Shown one piece after another: positions 36,732 through 49,404 of a stretch of 64,000 nt of DNA. The DNA comes from Eutreptiella sp. 'Long Island Sound 2002' (Eukaryota > Euglenozoa > Euglenophyceae > Eutreptiales > Eutreptiaceae). The number at the start of each line of letters is the position of its first letter. Position 1 is the first letter of the stretch. Under the pieces are notes generated by a model, which was given only the letters and a program-made list of their open reading frames with translations, was not told the DNA's origin and did no database searches. The position numbers and the translations under genes were made by a program. Location of the stretch: NCBI GenBank assembly GCA_964036045.1, contig OZ038382.1:8814853-8878852 (forward strand). The letters are read 5' to 3'.

Positions 36732-37905
36732 CTGTGGGGGAAGGAAAAATACCTGACGAACCCACGGGGCGTCCCTATCCCCCCGCGGCCCAGGCTGGAC
36801 CGGAGGGACTCGGGTGTAACCGCCGCTGTGTGGGGGAAGGAAAAATACCTGACGAACCCACGGGGCGTCCCTATCCCTCCGCGGCCCAGGCTGGACCGGA
36901 GGGACTCGGGTGTGACCGCCGCTGTGTGGGGGAAGGAAAAAATACCTGACGAACCCACGGGGCGTCCCTATCCCCCCGCGGCCCAGGCTGGACCGGAGGG
37001 ACTCGGGTGGAACCGCCGCTGTGTGGGGGAAGGTAAAATACCTGACGAACCCACGGGGCGTCCCTATCCCCCCGCGGCCCAGGCTGGACCGGAGGGACTC
37101 GGGTGTAACCGCCGCTGTGTGGGGGAAGGTAGAATACCTGACGAACCCACAGGGCGTCCCTATCCCCCCGCGGCCCAGGCTGGACCGGAGGGACTTGGGT
37201 GTAACCGCCGCTGTGTGGGGGAAGGCAAAATACCTGACGAACCCACGGGGCGTCCCTATCCCCCCGCGGCCCAGGCTGGACCGGAGGGACTCGGGTGTAA
37301 CCGCCGCTGTGTGGGGGAAGGAAAAATACCTGACGAACCCACGGGGCGTCCCTATCCCCCCGCGGCCCAGGCTGGACCGGAGGGACTCGGGTGTAACTGC
37401 CGCTGTGTGGGGGTAGGTAAAATACCTGACGAACCCACGGGGCGTCCCTATCCCCCCGCGGCCCAGGCTGGACCGGAGGGACCCGGTTGTAACCGCCGCT
37501 GTGTGGGGGAAGGAAAAATACCTGACGAACCCACGGGGCGTCCCTATCCCTCCGCGGCCTAGGCTGGACCGGAGGGACTCGGGTGTAACCGCCGCTGTGT
37601 GGGGGAAGGAAAAATACCTGACGAACCCACGGGGCGTCCCTATCCCCCCGCGGCCCAGGCTGGACCGGAGGGACTCGGGTGTAACCGCCGCTGTGTGGGG
37701 GTAGGTAAAATACCCGACAACCCACGGGGCAACCCTATCCCTCCGCGGCCCAGGCTGGACCGGAGGGACTCGGGTGTAACCGCCGCTGTGTGGGGGAAGG
37801 AAAAATACCTGACGAACCCACGGGGCGTCCCTATCCCCCCGCGGCCCAGGCTGGACCGGAGGGACCCGGTTGTAACCGCCGCTGTGTGGGGGAAGAAAAG
37901 AAAAA
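36732..37905. repeat. 96-bp satellite (satellite H), copy L
   Basis: About 12 monomers, each starting TGTGGGGGAAGGAAAAATACC. Starts at 36,733, 36,829 and 36,925 are 96 bp apart. The period is a multiple of 3, so frames give 32-residue repeats on both strands. No independent coding evidence. Confidence 0.95.
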
Positions 37906-38340
37906 ATACCTGACGGATGGCGCCCCCCCTCGGTTCCATAATAGTCACCTCTTCTCGCCGGGAGGGGATGGCGCCCCTCCTCGGCACCACAACCGGGGGG
38001 CCTCCCCTTGGTTCATATATCCTTCAAATTGTCAGCGCCGTTGTTGGCGTCACCGGTGGTAGGAACCCGGGGGGCCTCCCCTTATTTCAATTTCATCCAT
38101 CGTATTCCGACCGGCCGCCCCACGTGGGATTCCCGGCATGGGGGGCACGGGGGGGCCTCCCCTTACTTCAGAAACTTTTCGTTTTTATTCCCAAGTTCAC
38201 ACGTCACACAAGTCCCGCAACCTGGGGGGCCTCCCCTTCTTTCAGGTTAGTGTACGCCGCTGGTAGGGGATGGCGCCCCTCCGCGTTATCACGGGCACAG
38301 GAACAGTAACGGGGGGCCTCCCCTTGTTTCACAGCAATTC
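37906..38340. repeat. Five-copy GGGGGGCCTCCCCTT repeat
   Basis: The 15-mer, itself partly self-complementary, recurs at about 37,995, 38,070, 38,149, 38,224 and 38,311, usually followed by a TTTCA-like word, with dissimilar 60-70 bp spacers. The same series is in copy R at about 51,338-51,655. Confidence 0.85.
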
Positions 38341-38961
38341 CTGGGGAGCCAGACGTCGAGGCTGCAGGCAGGTGCCATTACCCCGGCGCAGTGAGCACCG
38401 TAGCGGCAGGCGCTGGCCCTTACCTCCGCCACGATGCTGTCTCCCCTTTATTCCACCACCTCCCAGCTCCGGTCCAGGCATCCCGCTGGGTGCAGCAGGG
38501 CGCGTGGCTGTGAGGCCTGATGTCACGGTTGCCCCGCATTGCATCGCAGGGCAGGACCGGTAGCCCCCCGTGACATCAGGCCCCCGGCCGAAGGCCATAG
38601 TGGTTGTGCCCCTGGCCCGGACGGGCGTCGGATAGGACGATATCCCCACCCCATGATGTACCTGTGCAGAACACAAGGTGCAGTGGGTTGGGGTAGGGGA
38701 GCGCACACGAGCCCTCGAGGGGCTGGGTCACAGGGGGACCCGGGTTACTCCCGCATACCGCCACCCCCCGTTGGAGCCCGCCCTGTGCCATCGTGGCTTT
38801 CCCACGGTGGCCGGCGAGGGGTGGGGCGCGCGATCCCGTGCCCTGGCCGCCGCGGCTGGACCAGGGCACCCCCCAGATTGCGTGTTAGCCCGGGGGGGAC
38901 CCCCCCCCGGTTTCACCCCCACACCACGGTGAGGTCACGCGTCCCTGGGCGGCAGTGGGGG

Positions 38962-38962
<1 letters not shown>

Positions 38963-39041
<79 letters not shown>

Positions 39042-39136
39042 ACACACACACACACACACGCACACACACACACACACACACAGACACACACGCACGCACA
39101 CGCACACACAGACACACAGACACACGCACGCACTCA

Positions 39137-39223
<87 letters not shown>

Positions 39224-39250
39224 GCACGCACGCACACACACACAGACACA

Positions 39251-39335
<85 letters not shown>

Positions 39336-39364
39336 GCACACACACGCACACACACACAGACACA

Positions 39365-39436
<72 letters not shown>

Positions 39437-39448
39437 CACACACACACA
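38963..39448. repeat. (CA)n/(CGCA)n microsatellite, right flank of copy L
   Basis: Alternating blocks of (CA)n and (CGCA)n, with CACAGA variants. It is the same repeat type as the left flank at 34,841-34,958. Alternating purine-pyrimidine over almost 490 bp is Z-DNA prone. Confidence 0.95.
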
Positions 39449-40032
39449 GTGGAACGGTCGCACAGTGCATGCACGGCAGCAAATACCACAAAGTAATTCG
39501 CTGCTGTCGGCAACGTCGCCGGATTGTTTTCTGGGTTTTAGGGTCTGATTTCTGCGACCCCGAGTGCGACCCCGACTGCACTCGACCATTTGCACCGCAC
39601 TCCTGTGACCTCACCACGTGCAATGTCCCACGGCAAGCAAAACACATAGTCCTCCTGTCGTTCTTCTTCGGTAATGGATTCTACAGCATTTAGCGTGCTC
39701 ATGCCCATGCGTGCGGTTTATTTCTGTGTTTTACAGCAAAATGTTCCCAGTCGCCCCAGGGACGACTTAGAAGGAGCACGGCTCTTACGGGCCTCCTCCT
39801 CCTCCTCCGGCCACAAGCACACCCGGCTGTAAAATGTACGATGGGTGGATAGTATGGGAGTGGATGAGGAGACTTAGAATGAGATGAGGTGTCAGAAGCG
39901 GTGACTGTCGGTTACAAATGCCGTTAGCGAGGGGGCAGTTGGGGAAAGGGAGGGACCGCTGGGTTGCAGCCTCGGCTCACGGAGGGAGGGGGGGGGGGGG
40001 GGCACCCCCGTTCTAAGGCATTGGGGGTGCAC
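39449..40032 (-). other. PTOX intron, proximal part
   Basis: Unique sequence between the CA array and the donor at 40,033/40,032, including a G run at 39,988-40,002. No exon found. Confidence 0.6.
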
Positions 40033-40455
40033 CTGCTCGCGCGAGTACTCTCGCTCCCAAACGGCGTCGTTCGACAGATTCAAGTTTTTGGTCAACTCGG
40101 ACATTTTGGGGGCGGCCACATTGCTCCCGAACGCTGTGCGCACGAGCTCGCGCAGCTCACGGCTGAACTTCCGGAAGCCCATGCCCACGGCCGAGGCCAT
40201 GCGGTCGTCCTCGAGAGACACGCGCCCTTTCAGCACCGTCCCCTCACGGCGCTCGCCGGGGGTGTAGAGACCGATGGGGTCGAAGCCTTGGCCCTTCTCC
40301 GAGTCATCGGCGTCGAGGGACTCGGCCACTTGTCCCGCGAGGGCTCCCACGCTCCCGAATAGCAGGACCGTGGCGAGACGCGTCGAGATCACGTCCTCAC
40401 CGAGGACTTCGGTCTCGAACTCAACTCCGGTTTCTGCCGAGCTGGCAATGAATTC
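40033..40455 (-). CDS. PTOX: PTOX upstream exon (N-terminal to the oxidase core)
   Basis: A 423-bp phase-0 exon between acceptor GTGTTGCAG and donor GAGCAG|GTGCAC. Its end, LNLSNDAVWEREYSREQ, is the kind of W-E-R-E segment that precedes the oxidase core in algal PTOX, and it splices in frame to VPSALPVKLVYDVLCRF at 34,639. That makes assignment to PTOX likely. The first half has a hydrophobic helix (STRLATVLLFGSVGALAGQV), then an acidic stretch and an LYTPGERREGTVLKG segment that I cannot assign to a family. Position and splice phases are observed; the PTOX assignment of the last 20 residues rests on remembered family resemblance. Confidence 0.8.
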
Positions 40456-42061
40456 CTGCAACACGAGTGGTCAGGGTTCCAAAAGGGCAGGCAAAGGGTG
40501 CACAAAGATGTCAGATACGCACGCACGCACGTGCGTATGCACACGCACAATGAGACCAACCCGCAACAAACCATAAACCTAAACACATACACAGACATAA
40601 ACACATTAAAGGGCACGCAAGATGGAGTGGCAGAATAGTGAAAGAGTGGAGAGCGGCCAGGCACTGGTAGTGGAGCTCGTCTGCAAGATACAGGGATCAC
40701 ATTTAGTGCGCATAGAAACGCGGCACGATTCATGGGATGACACCCTGCGACTGTTGATCTTCCATGAATGGTTGCCAGGTAAAGACGAGCACCTCATCCG
40801 GTGTGCCACAAAACATTCTATTGCTGAGATGGTTGACCCTCGAAAACATAACGCAGTACTAACGACGCATGGAACATTACGCAAGCCGGTCTTACTCTCA
40901 CCATATCCCAAGGCGAGATGAGGAGGACGTCGCATTTTCTGTAGAGCTTGTGCCATAGGCTAAATCAAACGCTGAAGTAGAAGCCAAACCAAATGCCAAA
41001 CCAAATGATGCGCCAGAAGCTGAAGCAGAACCAAATGCTTAAGGCTGAACAGGATGTTGAACAAGTCACTGAACCAGAAGCCGAAGCCATACGAAATGCA
41101 TGTGTGAACAGGACACTTACCGGTGTTGTGGGTGGCAGCCAATGGGTTCCACTGGTGCAAATTGCTCCTGAAGGCACTTCTCAAACGATGGGCTCTGTGC
41201 CTCAAGCTGAGTTTGGAGAGATATGAGTCTCCGGTCAACCACAAGTGATCTCCTGGACATCAAGGCCTCGGCTTCTGTTGATAAGCAGTCTACTTTTTGT
41301 GAAAGGTGGGCTGCACTTCAGAACATAGGGCTTCAATAACTGTTTTCCTTGACATACACACACACACACACATACACACACATACATTGAACTACGCACA
41401 CATACGCAGAACAGTGAACTCATGGTTTGCATTAGAGTAATGTTGAACCTCGCAGTCTGAGCATGATGGGAATGGATACTTTGACGCGCGCGCACACACA
41501 CACCCCTACGTTTCCACATACACAGACGCATAAATGTACACTAGCAGCAGCTGGTTGCCGAACCGCAAATGACTACACTCTAGACCCCCCGGATGGTCCA
41601 CAAACCGTGTGCGCATGTGCACTTTCAAAAAAGGGCTGCATTTTGGGCGCCCCAACAGCCAACCGTACTCTCCCTTCCCTGCACATCTCCCCTTCATCAC
41701 TCCGGCTGCACAACCGGCCCACAAACATGTCCCCTTGCATTCTTGACCACGGAACTACAGTTAGAAACATACCAGTCAGACCGCGTCGCCGTGGAGAGAC
41801 AGGGCCGTGGCAGCGCAAGGGGGCTGAGGAGCAGATGGCTGCATCACCGAGTGCAGTCTCCTTGGCCCCCACCACCACCACCACCCTACGGGCAGGAGCC
41901 GCGGAGGTAGATGGGAGTGGAACTCGCACTAGTGCCCAGTTGGGTTGTCAGAGAGTGCCATGGGGTGCAAAGGGGCGAGGGGGTGTAAAGTGTTTTTCGA
42001 GGCTGAAGGAATCAAGCAACGGGAGAGGGGGGGGGGGCGTCTGAAACCGAAAGCCCCCTGC

Positions 42062-42260
42062 CCGCCAAAAAAGGCGGCAAAAAGCCGCAAAAATTGCATC
42101 ATCAAGGGGACAGCCAGTTTGAATATAGACACCCGACCATGTGCGACAGCTTTGGGTGGTCCCGGGAAGGTGTGAGGCTGGAGCGGGCTCCAGCCGGGGG
42201 GTGAAAAAAATTTTACCCCCTGCCGTGAACCAAACAAACATTTTCGGCGCCTTCGGCGCC
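42062..42260. repeat. Cluster of consecutive short hairpins
   Basis: In order: CGCC-A6-GGCG, GCGGC-A5-GCCGC, GGCTGGAGC-GG-GCTCCAGCC (a perfect 9-bp stem near 42,177-42,196), an imperfect GGGGGTGAAAA/TTTTACCCCC pair, and GGCGCC-TTC-GGCGCC near 42,245-42,260. Confidence 0.7.
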
Positions 42261-42718
42261 CAGGTTCCCAGCTAAAATCTGAATTGGCCAAAGGCGGGTC
42301 CAGGGACTTTGAGAGGGTCGGCAGGGGAGGGTCGGCAGGGGAGGGGCGGGTTGGGTGCGGCTTCTGAACTAGGGTGCCCCCCCTTGCGCAGCACTTTTTC
42401 GCATCAATGTGAGTCTGTGCGCGCAGTCAGCGGATGCCGCGGAAAACGGCGGAACAAGCAGGGGAAATGGGGATCTCCCTCTCCGTCCGAGGGTCGACAA
42501 GGGGAGAAAAGGGGTGGGGAGGGTCGCGAGGGGGTCGTACAGGAAGTGGAGGAACATCGAGTGGATGTGCGGTGACTGATCGAGGCCGGACGGGGGGGGG
42601 GGCGGTCGCACGGCGGGGGGGGGGGGGTAAACGGCAAAGGGGGTTTGTTCGCAGTTGATTGTTTCCCGGCTCACCCTCACCAAAAAGGTCCCACGAAGCC
42701 ATGTGAGGGTTGCGGAAG

Positions 42719-42872
42719 CAGGTCAGCCTATTTAGGTCCTGCACGCTGTGCGTACAGGGGTCAGCGCAGAAGCAGGACGTGGCAGAGCCACCGTGCCGCC
42801 CCCCAAGCCTCACCCTTAGTGTGGACGGCGCGAGAGAAGGACCCGCGCCAAGGGCTCAGGTGTCTTCGCTGT
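42719..42872. repeat. 154-bp dispersed repeat, copy 1
   Basis: Nearly identical to 63,122-63,275. Both copies are the same length, in the same orientation, and start CAGGTCAGCCTATTTAGG. No open frame or known element end identifies it; it may be a SINE-like or terminal fragment of a larger element. Confidence 0.85.
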
Positions 42873-43365
42873 TGGCCCGTCCGTGCCCCCTTGCCCGGAG
42901 TCTCTGCTCCGGTGCTACGCCCGTCCCAGCAGGCCACGCCCAGGCCAAGTATGGAGCCTGGTTCGGGCCCACCATCACGCCCGCACCCCCACCAACGCCC
43001 CGCAAGGCGGGGTACCAAGGGGGCGTTTTCGCACAGCGCGGGCACAGCGCGCGCACAGCGCCAATTATTACGGTGATTATCCAGGTAACAACCCTGAAGA
43101 CCACCCACCTGCGGAATCATGCACAACCAATTCAAATCTCAAAAATTCAAACATCTGATGCTTGCCATGGGTCCCAGGGACCTAAATTCTGCCCCCTATA
43201 GCCCCGTCCACTGCAGCAGCCATTCAATGACGTCCTTTCAATCTTCTGAACTTACCGAACTCCCGGTGGTGGAGAACAGCCAACTTTTCGCACAGCGCGC
43301 GCACAGCGCACGGTACGCCCCCCAAAGCCCTCAATGAGCCCGGCGGTCTCGGACGGCGGGCGTAC

Positions 43366-43677
43366 CTTCAACACGTCGGCGTTGACCCCCAGGGCCGCGG
43401 CGATCTCCATGATGTCCACGCGGTCCACCACGTCCCCCCCCAGCGCGTCCACGGTGCTCGCCACCACGTCCTCGGCGCCGCCCAGGGCGCCGAGATCGGC
43501 CCCGGTGCCGCCGATCAGCGTCTGGACCTCCTCCGGCCCGATGCCCATGAACTGGGCCGCGGCCACGATGACCCCCACCGTCAGGCCCAGTAGCCCCCAC
43601 TGCACCCACAGCTGCTTCACCTTGCCCACCGCCTTGGGCTTCGGCGGCTTGGCGCCATTCACTTCTGTGGCCTCTGC
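43366..43677 (-). CDS. Probable PTOX-gene exon: membrane helix plus Ala/Gly/Asp-rich domain
   Basis: A 312-bp phase-0 exon (104 codons) between acceptor CTCGTGCAG and donor TTGAAG|GTACGC, a canonical donor. It encodes a basic KPPKPKAVGKVKQ lead, a transmembrane segment (WGLLGLTVGVIVAAAQFMGIG) and an acidic domain with GGTGADLGALGG and DIMEIAAALGVNADVLK. Strong G/C bias at third positions supports coding. I recognise no family. The phase fits both neighbours (47,175 and 40,455), which is why I place it in the same gene, but a separate small membrane protein is possible. Confidence 0.65.
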
Positions 43678-45081
43678 CTGCACGAGCGCGGAGGGACTGC
43701 AGTGTGGCAGGGCTTGCCTTAGGGCCAAGCAGGGAATCGCTTCAACAGGGGGGGGGTACCCCCTCCCCCCCAACACTCCGGCCCTGACTCTACCTCAAAG
43801 GCATTCCCATACCCCAACATCAGCTCCAACCGCATTTCCAACCGCCAGTAACCGCCCCCCAACCGCTTCACATCCCCTGTGACCGCTCTGCAACTGCTCT
43901 GGAATTTCCCCGATCGCACCCCTCCCCTTCAAGCAAAGCCCTGGGGCCAAGGGAGACCAAGATGAGAAGAATTGTGGGAGTCCGGTGCGCCTGCAGATCA
44001 GCAGAGCAGCTGCCCGTCAAGAAGTGCTGTTGTACCGGGCAACCGGCGTCGGTTGACTATCAATTGCCGTCGTGAACCGCAACTCTGCCATACAACACCT
44101 CAAGACATCCTTCGTCAGGATAACCCTTCCCAGAGGACAGCCCTGGCGTGCAGGGCGATGGGCCGACTGCGGAATGCAGTCATATCATTCCGTGCTTTTT
44201 GGACAGGGGCGCTTGGGGAGGGTTGCAGAAAATAAGGGTTGCATAAGTGTGCCGGTTGGTACTTTCGGGGGGCACCTTTCCATCCGGTGTATGGTCATGC
44301 CAGGCCCAAGCCAGGCTACCTTGGGCAACTACATGTGGACGCACACCAGGAGCGTTTGGGGGGGGGGGGGGGGGCTCGTGTCCGGAACCCAGGCCCCCCC
44401 CCGTATGGAGTCTGTTTGAGTTGCTGTCTGGTTGGGACAAGCAGACGAGCAGGATCAAAACAAAAGCCTCATCAGTGGTACCATAGGCGTCTTTCGGTCG
44501 AAAAAAAATAGACACTCAGACCCCCCCCACCCCCACCCCTTTACACTAGGACGTAAACTGCGACTTCCTTTGCAGTGTGCAGTTGTGCTGCTTGCGTATA
44601 TGCCTGCACAGCTGTGTTGTGGAATTCCTGTCGAATTGTGGGTGCAGTTTCTGCCTGTAAAGTTGTGTTGTTGGATTGACCGCGTGGGGGGGGGGGGGGT
44701 ATATATTTGCATGACACAAGCCACACAAAGCAACACATGGTTTCTCCCAAGTTGCAAGAGGAACAATAATATTGGCTGTCACAACACTTTTTTGCGCCGG
44801 AAAATCGGGTCAATATCGGTCATGAATCAAAATATGACGCACCGTCGAATCCGGTAAATGGGGGCGCTGGAGTAAATTCTACTCAATTTTCATTGCCAGC
44901 CCTATCACGACTCGACAGGCAGCAGCACCTTGATGCACATGCACATGTGTATGTATTCTGTGCTCTCTGGCGTATGCCCTGTGCTCTCTGCACAGGGCCC
45001 ATCAAACCTCCACGTACAAATACACATGGGGGTCACTGAGCAATGGCCTAGTGTGTGCTTTTGCATGTGCATGTGCGGGCA

Positions 45082-45142
<61 letters not shown>

Positions 45143-45147
45143 GTGCA

Positions 45148-45244
<97 letters not shown>

Positions 45245-45303
45245 GTGCATGTGTATGTGTATGTGTATGTGTACGTGCATGTGCATGTGCATGTGTATGT
45301 GCA

Positions 45304-45388
<85 letters not shown>

Positions 45389-47174
45389 GAGCAACATAAC
45401 TACAATTGGCCATTCAACTAGGCACCTCTGCTGAATGGAAACAGGGCGTCAGAGGATGAGTGGTGGGGCCATGGACATGGTTGCGCCAGAATTGAGCCAG
45501 AATGCTTCAGATGCTTCAGGTGGTCTCCCTCATATGACCGCCAACAACACTGAACATGGCGTTGAATCGCCGAGTGGAGTGGTAGTTGCATGTGTAACAA
45601 TGTGGGGTGGTGTAACCATCAAGAGCTGCTACCAGCATACGTGCATCATCCCTCAGCAAAGGAGCGACCAATCTTGATGAACCATCGAAGTGAAATGGGG
45701 AGAAGCAGCTTTGGAGTTCAAGGCGGACACAATTGGGTAAGACGAAGACATTAGAGGAGGAGAAAATGGCCAGAAACAATTTTTTCCTGAAAGTTGGAAC
45801 TCTTTGCTTGGACTACCTTCCGGACAGGGTGGGGGGGAGGGGTACTATAAAGGCTGAACGAGTATGCCGGTTGGTACTTCCGGGTGAACTTACATGTTCA
45901 CTGCGGATAGGTGGGTTGGTGGCCCCACCAGTTGGGTTGAGGATGAAGGGAGCAGGTTCACAAAAAGTGCGATCGGTGGGCAGCCTGTTGGACAACCTAA
46001 GAGCCGGGGAAAAACTGGTTTTCAACTGCATGAGAGTGGGACAGTTGTCCCACTACTCACAAGTGCTGCTTCTGCCCCTTGGTGTTCTGCCCCTTGGCGG
46101 TGCCTGCATGCTCCACATGAGGTCTTCCCAAGACAGTGAAGTTTGGAGGGTGCACCACCACTGATGTGGGGGGATGGGGGGGGGGGATTCGCACGGCCGT
46201 TTTAGCACAAAGCTGTTCCCAAAACCGACTTTTTTTTTGGTTTGGACCTTGGTGAGCTAGCAAAGCTCTCTTACCAAACGGTACTGGAGACAATACTTCT
46301 ACCAAAATCAAAATTGATTTTGATCAAAGGACTTGGGTAGAGGGATTTAGATGAAAATGCCCTTTGGGGGGCATTTCCCGTGACTCAATCGTTGATGGCT
46401 GGTTGTGATCGCAACCCCTCAGCCCTGCCACAAAAACATCACCACATCATGACATGGCACGGCTGTAGATGTGCACCACAGCCCACGTCGGTGATGATTT
46501 TGGGTTAGGTTAATGCGACTTCACCCCGGTTCACTTTGCTTTGACGCCCCGCGCCGCGCGCACTACATCTGGCGCTCCCCCTTGGGCTTGATGAGGCGTA
46601 CTGGCCAGTAACAAACGCCACCACTTACCATCACCTGATAGCAAGCATTGAACGGACAGCAGTTGGTAGCAGTCGGTCCTTAATGAACCAAACTCTGCCC
46701 ATTGACTCCTGGCGGTTGGCAGTTTAGCGCCAGCGGTTGGTGGTTGTTTAGCGGTTGGCAGATGACCGCCGCCCCAGTGCGTCAGGACCTCGTTGGTGAA
46801 GAACAAAGAAAGAAAGTCTGGGTAGCTAAGGACAGCCCTGTTTACTGTGATCGCACCACATTCCCGAGTGCACCGCACTTCAACACCCCTACCGCGCGCC
46901 CCCAAGAGGGATCACGTTCTTTGATTAAAACAATTTGAACCAAAACAATGCTTTTCAGTTCAAGAAGCCCTTCATGGCCTGCTCCACGGCTCAGCAAGTC
47001 CCCCAGACCCTCAAAACCGTGATGATATGCACCCACTGAATTCGTGCGGCAGAGCGCACTTACAGGACAACAAGGATTGACTGACACCTGGAAGGCCGGG
47101 GGAGGGAGGGGTATACAACAAGGCCTTCAGGGGCAGGCCTGGTTGAGGGGCGTAGGATGCGGGAGAAGCAGCAC
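43678..47174 (-). other. Putative PTOX intron, 3.5 kb
   Basis: Contains G runs at 44,358-44,374 and 44,686-44,699, a dispersed motif TGCCGGTTGGTACTT at about 44,251 and 45,868, the (GTGTAT)n array, and GCGGTTGG-type short repeats near 46,720-46,760. No further exon with good splice sites was found. Confidence 0.5.
45082..45388. repeat. (GTGTAT)n hexanucleotide array
   Basis: About 50 units with GTGCAT and GTACGT variants. Frames read VY/MC on plus and HI/HT on minus throughout, as expected from the hexamer. Confidence 0.97.
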
Positions 47175-47524
47175 CTCCGCCTCGGCCTTCTCGGTATCGC
47201 CGCCTTCCTCTTGGCCATTGTCAATCCCCGTCGCCATCATTACGAAGTGGCTGCTGGGACGGGGCTGGGCAGCAGTCAGGCCACTGGCGGACTCCATGCC
47301 CTCCATGCCCTTGGCAGGTCCATCGGACTGGCGCTTGGTCCAAAGGGCCAGCACAGCCGCAGGCAGCAGCAGAAGCCCCCCGAACACGACCTTGTGGAGG
47401 TCTGGGAGGCTGCTGTGCATGGAGGCGCCAAGGAGGTCGGAGTGATCTGTCAATGCAGGCGCCTGCAGTAGATCGGCGCCTTGGACACTCGGGGTGAGCC
47501 TCTGAGGGCCCTGGGCGTAAACAC
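47175..47524 (-). CDS. Candidate PTOX-gene exon with a membrane helix
   Basis: A 350-bp exon after acceptor GTACTCGCAG. It completes a phase-1 codon from 53,053 and ends phase 0 at GCGGAG|GTGCTG. It encodes VYAQGPQRLTPSVQG, a hydrophobic helix (VVFGGLLLLPAAVLALW) followed by KR, then an S/A/G-rich and acidic tail ending TEKAEAE, which would continue into AEATEVNG of the next exon. If the donor is not used the frame stops at 47,127, which would make this the last exon of another gene. The (CAACA)n flank of copy R starts only 65 bp upstream of the exon. No family recognised. Confidence 0.5.
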
Positions 47525-47588
47525 CTGCGAGTACCATCGCAACGGAACAGCACCGTGTGAAACGCGGTTGGGAGCAGTGCGATCTTTG

Positions 47589-47971
47589 ACACAACACAAC
47601 ACAAGACAGCACAACACAACACAACGCAACGCAACGCAACACAACACAACACAACACAGCACAACACAACACAACACAACACAACACAACACAACACAAC
47701 ACAACACAACACAACACAACACAACACAACACAGCACAGCTCAACACAACACAAAACAGCACAGCACAAAACAACACAACACAACACAACACAGCACAGC
47801 ACAGCACAGCACTGCACAACACAATACAGCACAGCACAACACGACATAACACAGCACAACACAACACGACACAAAACAGCACAGCACAACACAACACAAC
47901 ACAGCACAGCACAGCACAGCACAGCACCGCACAACAACACGACACAGCACAGCACAGCACAACACAACACA
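47589..47971. repeat. (CAACA)/(CAGCA) microsatellite, left flank of copy R
   Basis: A CA-rich pentanucleotide array: CAACA dominates on the left, with mixed CAGCA and CAAAACA toward the element. Confidence 0.95.
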
Positions 47972-48514
47972 AGGAGGAGGAGGAGGAGATGCGGTCCCCC
48001 GGTAGGGCGCCCCCGCGGCACATCCCCATGGTGCCCGCCGGCCCTCCACGGTCTGGAAAGCGACCGGGAGGGGGGTTTCACCCCAACCCGTCCGGCTAAG
48101 CATCATGGCGGCGGCTCTCCTCTTCGTCTCCTCCCCTTGTCCCCTGGCCCGCGCTACGTGCATGCACCCGCCCTACACGTAGCCGGATCCCCTCCCAGGG
48201 GCACGGAATGGGGGGCGAGGCGGAGCGCCGGCTCCACTTCCGGCACGGTCCACCACCCCCCCAAGGGAAGGGGGACGCAGTCTCACGGGTGTGGGCCCTT
48301 AGCCCACCAGGTACTACCGACTGGGCGGCGTTTGGCCGCCGGGTCTCGGGGGCTTGGTCCGCGGCCTGGTCCCCCCCCCTTCCCCCAACGCGCGGCACTT
48401 CTGCCGAAGGTGCCCGTGCGCGGGGCCATCCTCGAACCCTCTGGTCGTGTCCCCCCAATCCGCAGTGCCGCACGTCTGCGGAGGGGACACGCAAACCCCC
48501 GCCTTGGTGAATCC

Positions 48515-49404
48515 AAAGCGAAGGAGGCCCCCTCGCCTCAGCGGCGGGGGCCTCGGTGGTCCCAAAGCGAAAGAGGCCCCTTCGCCTCAGCGGCGGGGGC
48601 CTCGATGGTCCCAAAACGAAAGAGGCCCCCTCGCCTCAGCGGCGGGGGCCTCGGTGAACCCAAAGCGAAAGAGGCCCCCTCGCCTCAGCGGAGGGGGCCT
48701 CGGTGGTCCCAAAGCGAAGGAGGCCCCCTCGCCTCAGCGGCGGGGGCCTCGATGGTCCCAAAGCCCAGGAGGCCCCCTCGCCTCAGCGGCGGGGGCCTCG
48801 GTGGTCCCAAAGCCAAAGAGGCCCCCTCGCCTCAGCGGCGGGGGCCTCGATGGTCCCAAAACGAGAGAGGCCCCCTCGCCTCAGCGGCGGGGGCCTCGAT
48901 GGTCCCAAAGCGAAAGAGGCCCCCTCGCCGCAGCAGAGGGGGCCTCGATGGTCCCAAAACGAGAGAGGCCCCCTCGCCTCAGCGGCGGGGGCCTCGATGA
49001 TCCGAAAGCCAAGGAGGACCCCTCGCCTCAGCGGAGGGGGCCTCGGTGGTCCCAAAACGAAAGAGGCCCCCTCGCCTCAGCGGAGGGGGCCTCGATGGTC
49101 CCAAAACGAAGGAGGCCCCCTCGCCTCAGCGGAGGGGGCCTCAATGGTCCGAAAGCGAAGGAGGCCCCCTCGCCTCAGCGGAGGGGGCCTCGGTGGTCCC
49201 AAAGCGAAGGAGGCCCCCTCGCCTCAGCGGAGGGGGCCTCGATGGTCCCAAAGCGAAGGAGGCCCCCTCGCCTCAGCAGCGGGGGCCTCGGTGGTCCCAA
49301 AGCCAAAGAGGCCCCCTCGCCTCAGCGGAGGGGGCCTCGATGGTCCCAAAGCGAAGGAGGCCCCCTCGCCTCAGCGGCGGGGGCCTCGATGGTCCGAAGA
49401 CCAA
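48515..49404. repeat. 49-bp satellite G, copy R
   Basis: About 18 monomers carrying the same paired GAGGCCCCC/GGGGGCCTC arms as copy L. Confidence 0.95.

Larger units (their letters stand above)
34959..38962 (+). mobile_element. Composite satellite-bearing element, copy L (intronic)
   Basis: The element runs from GAGGAGGAGGAGATGCGGTC to CACGGTGAGGTCACGC...GCAGTGGGGGT. Its order is: a unique head (34,959-35,500), a 49-bp satellite (35,500-36,731), a 96-bp satellite (36,732-37,905), five GGGGGGCCTCCCCTT units (37,906-38,340) and a unique tail (38,341-38,962). Copy R at 47,972-52,304 has the same order and the same termini, with only scattered differences outside the arrays. No transposase, reverse transcriptase or terminal inverted repeat is visible. 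Mobility is inferred from the identical ends in different surroundings; segmental duplication or gene conversion is the alternative. It lies in the intron between 40,033 and 34,639. Confidence 0.8.
40456..43365 (-). other. Putative PTOX intron, 2.9 kb
   Basis: Phase-0 intron between donor TTGAAG|GTACGC (43,366/43,365) and the acceptor at 40,456. It holds a (CA)n run near 41,355, a hairpin cluster (42,062-42,260), G runs near 42,029, 42,590 and 42,617, the 154-bp dispersed repeat (42,719-42,872) and CACAGCGCGCGCACAGCGC motifs near 43,040 and 43,290. Confidence 0.6.

Noticed and set aside
35883-37562. 559-codon plus-strand frame across the 49-bp and 96-bp satellites (and the 737-codon one in copy R)
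   Set aside because: It joins two unrelated satellites and changes length with monomer number between the copies. No non-repetitive domain is present.
47589-47971. Cys/Val/Leu-rich frames on the minus strand over (CAACA)n
   Set aside because: Translation of a pentanucleotide repeat; no signal beyond it.
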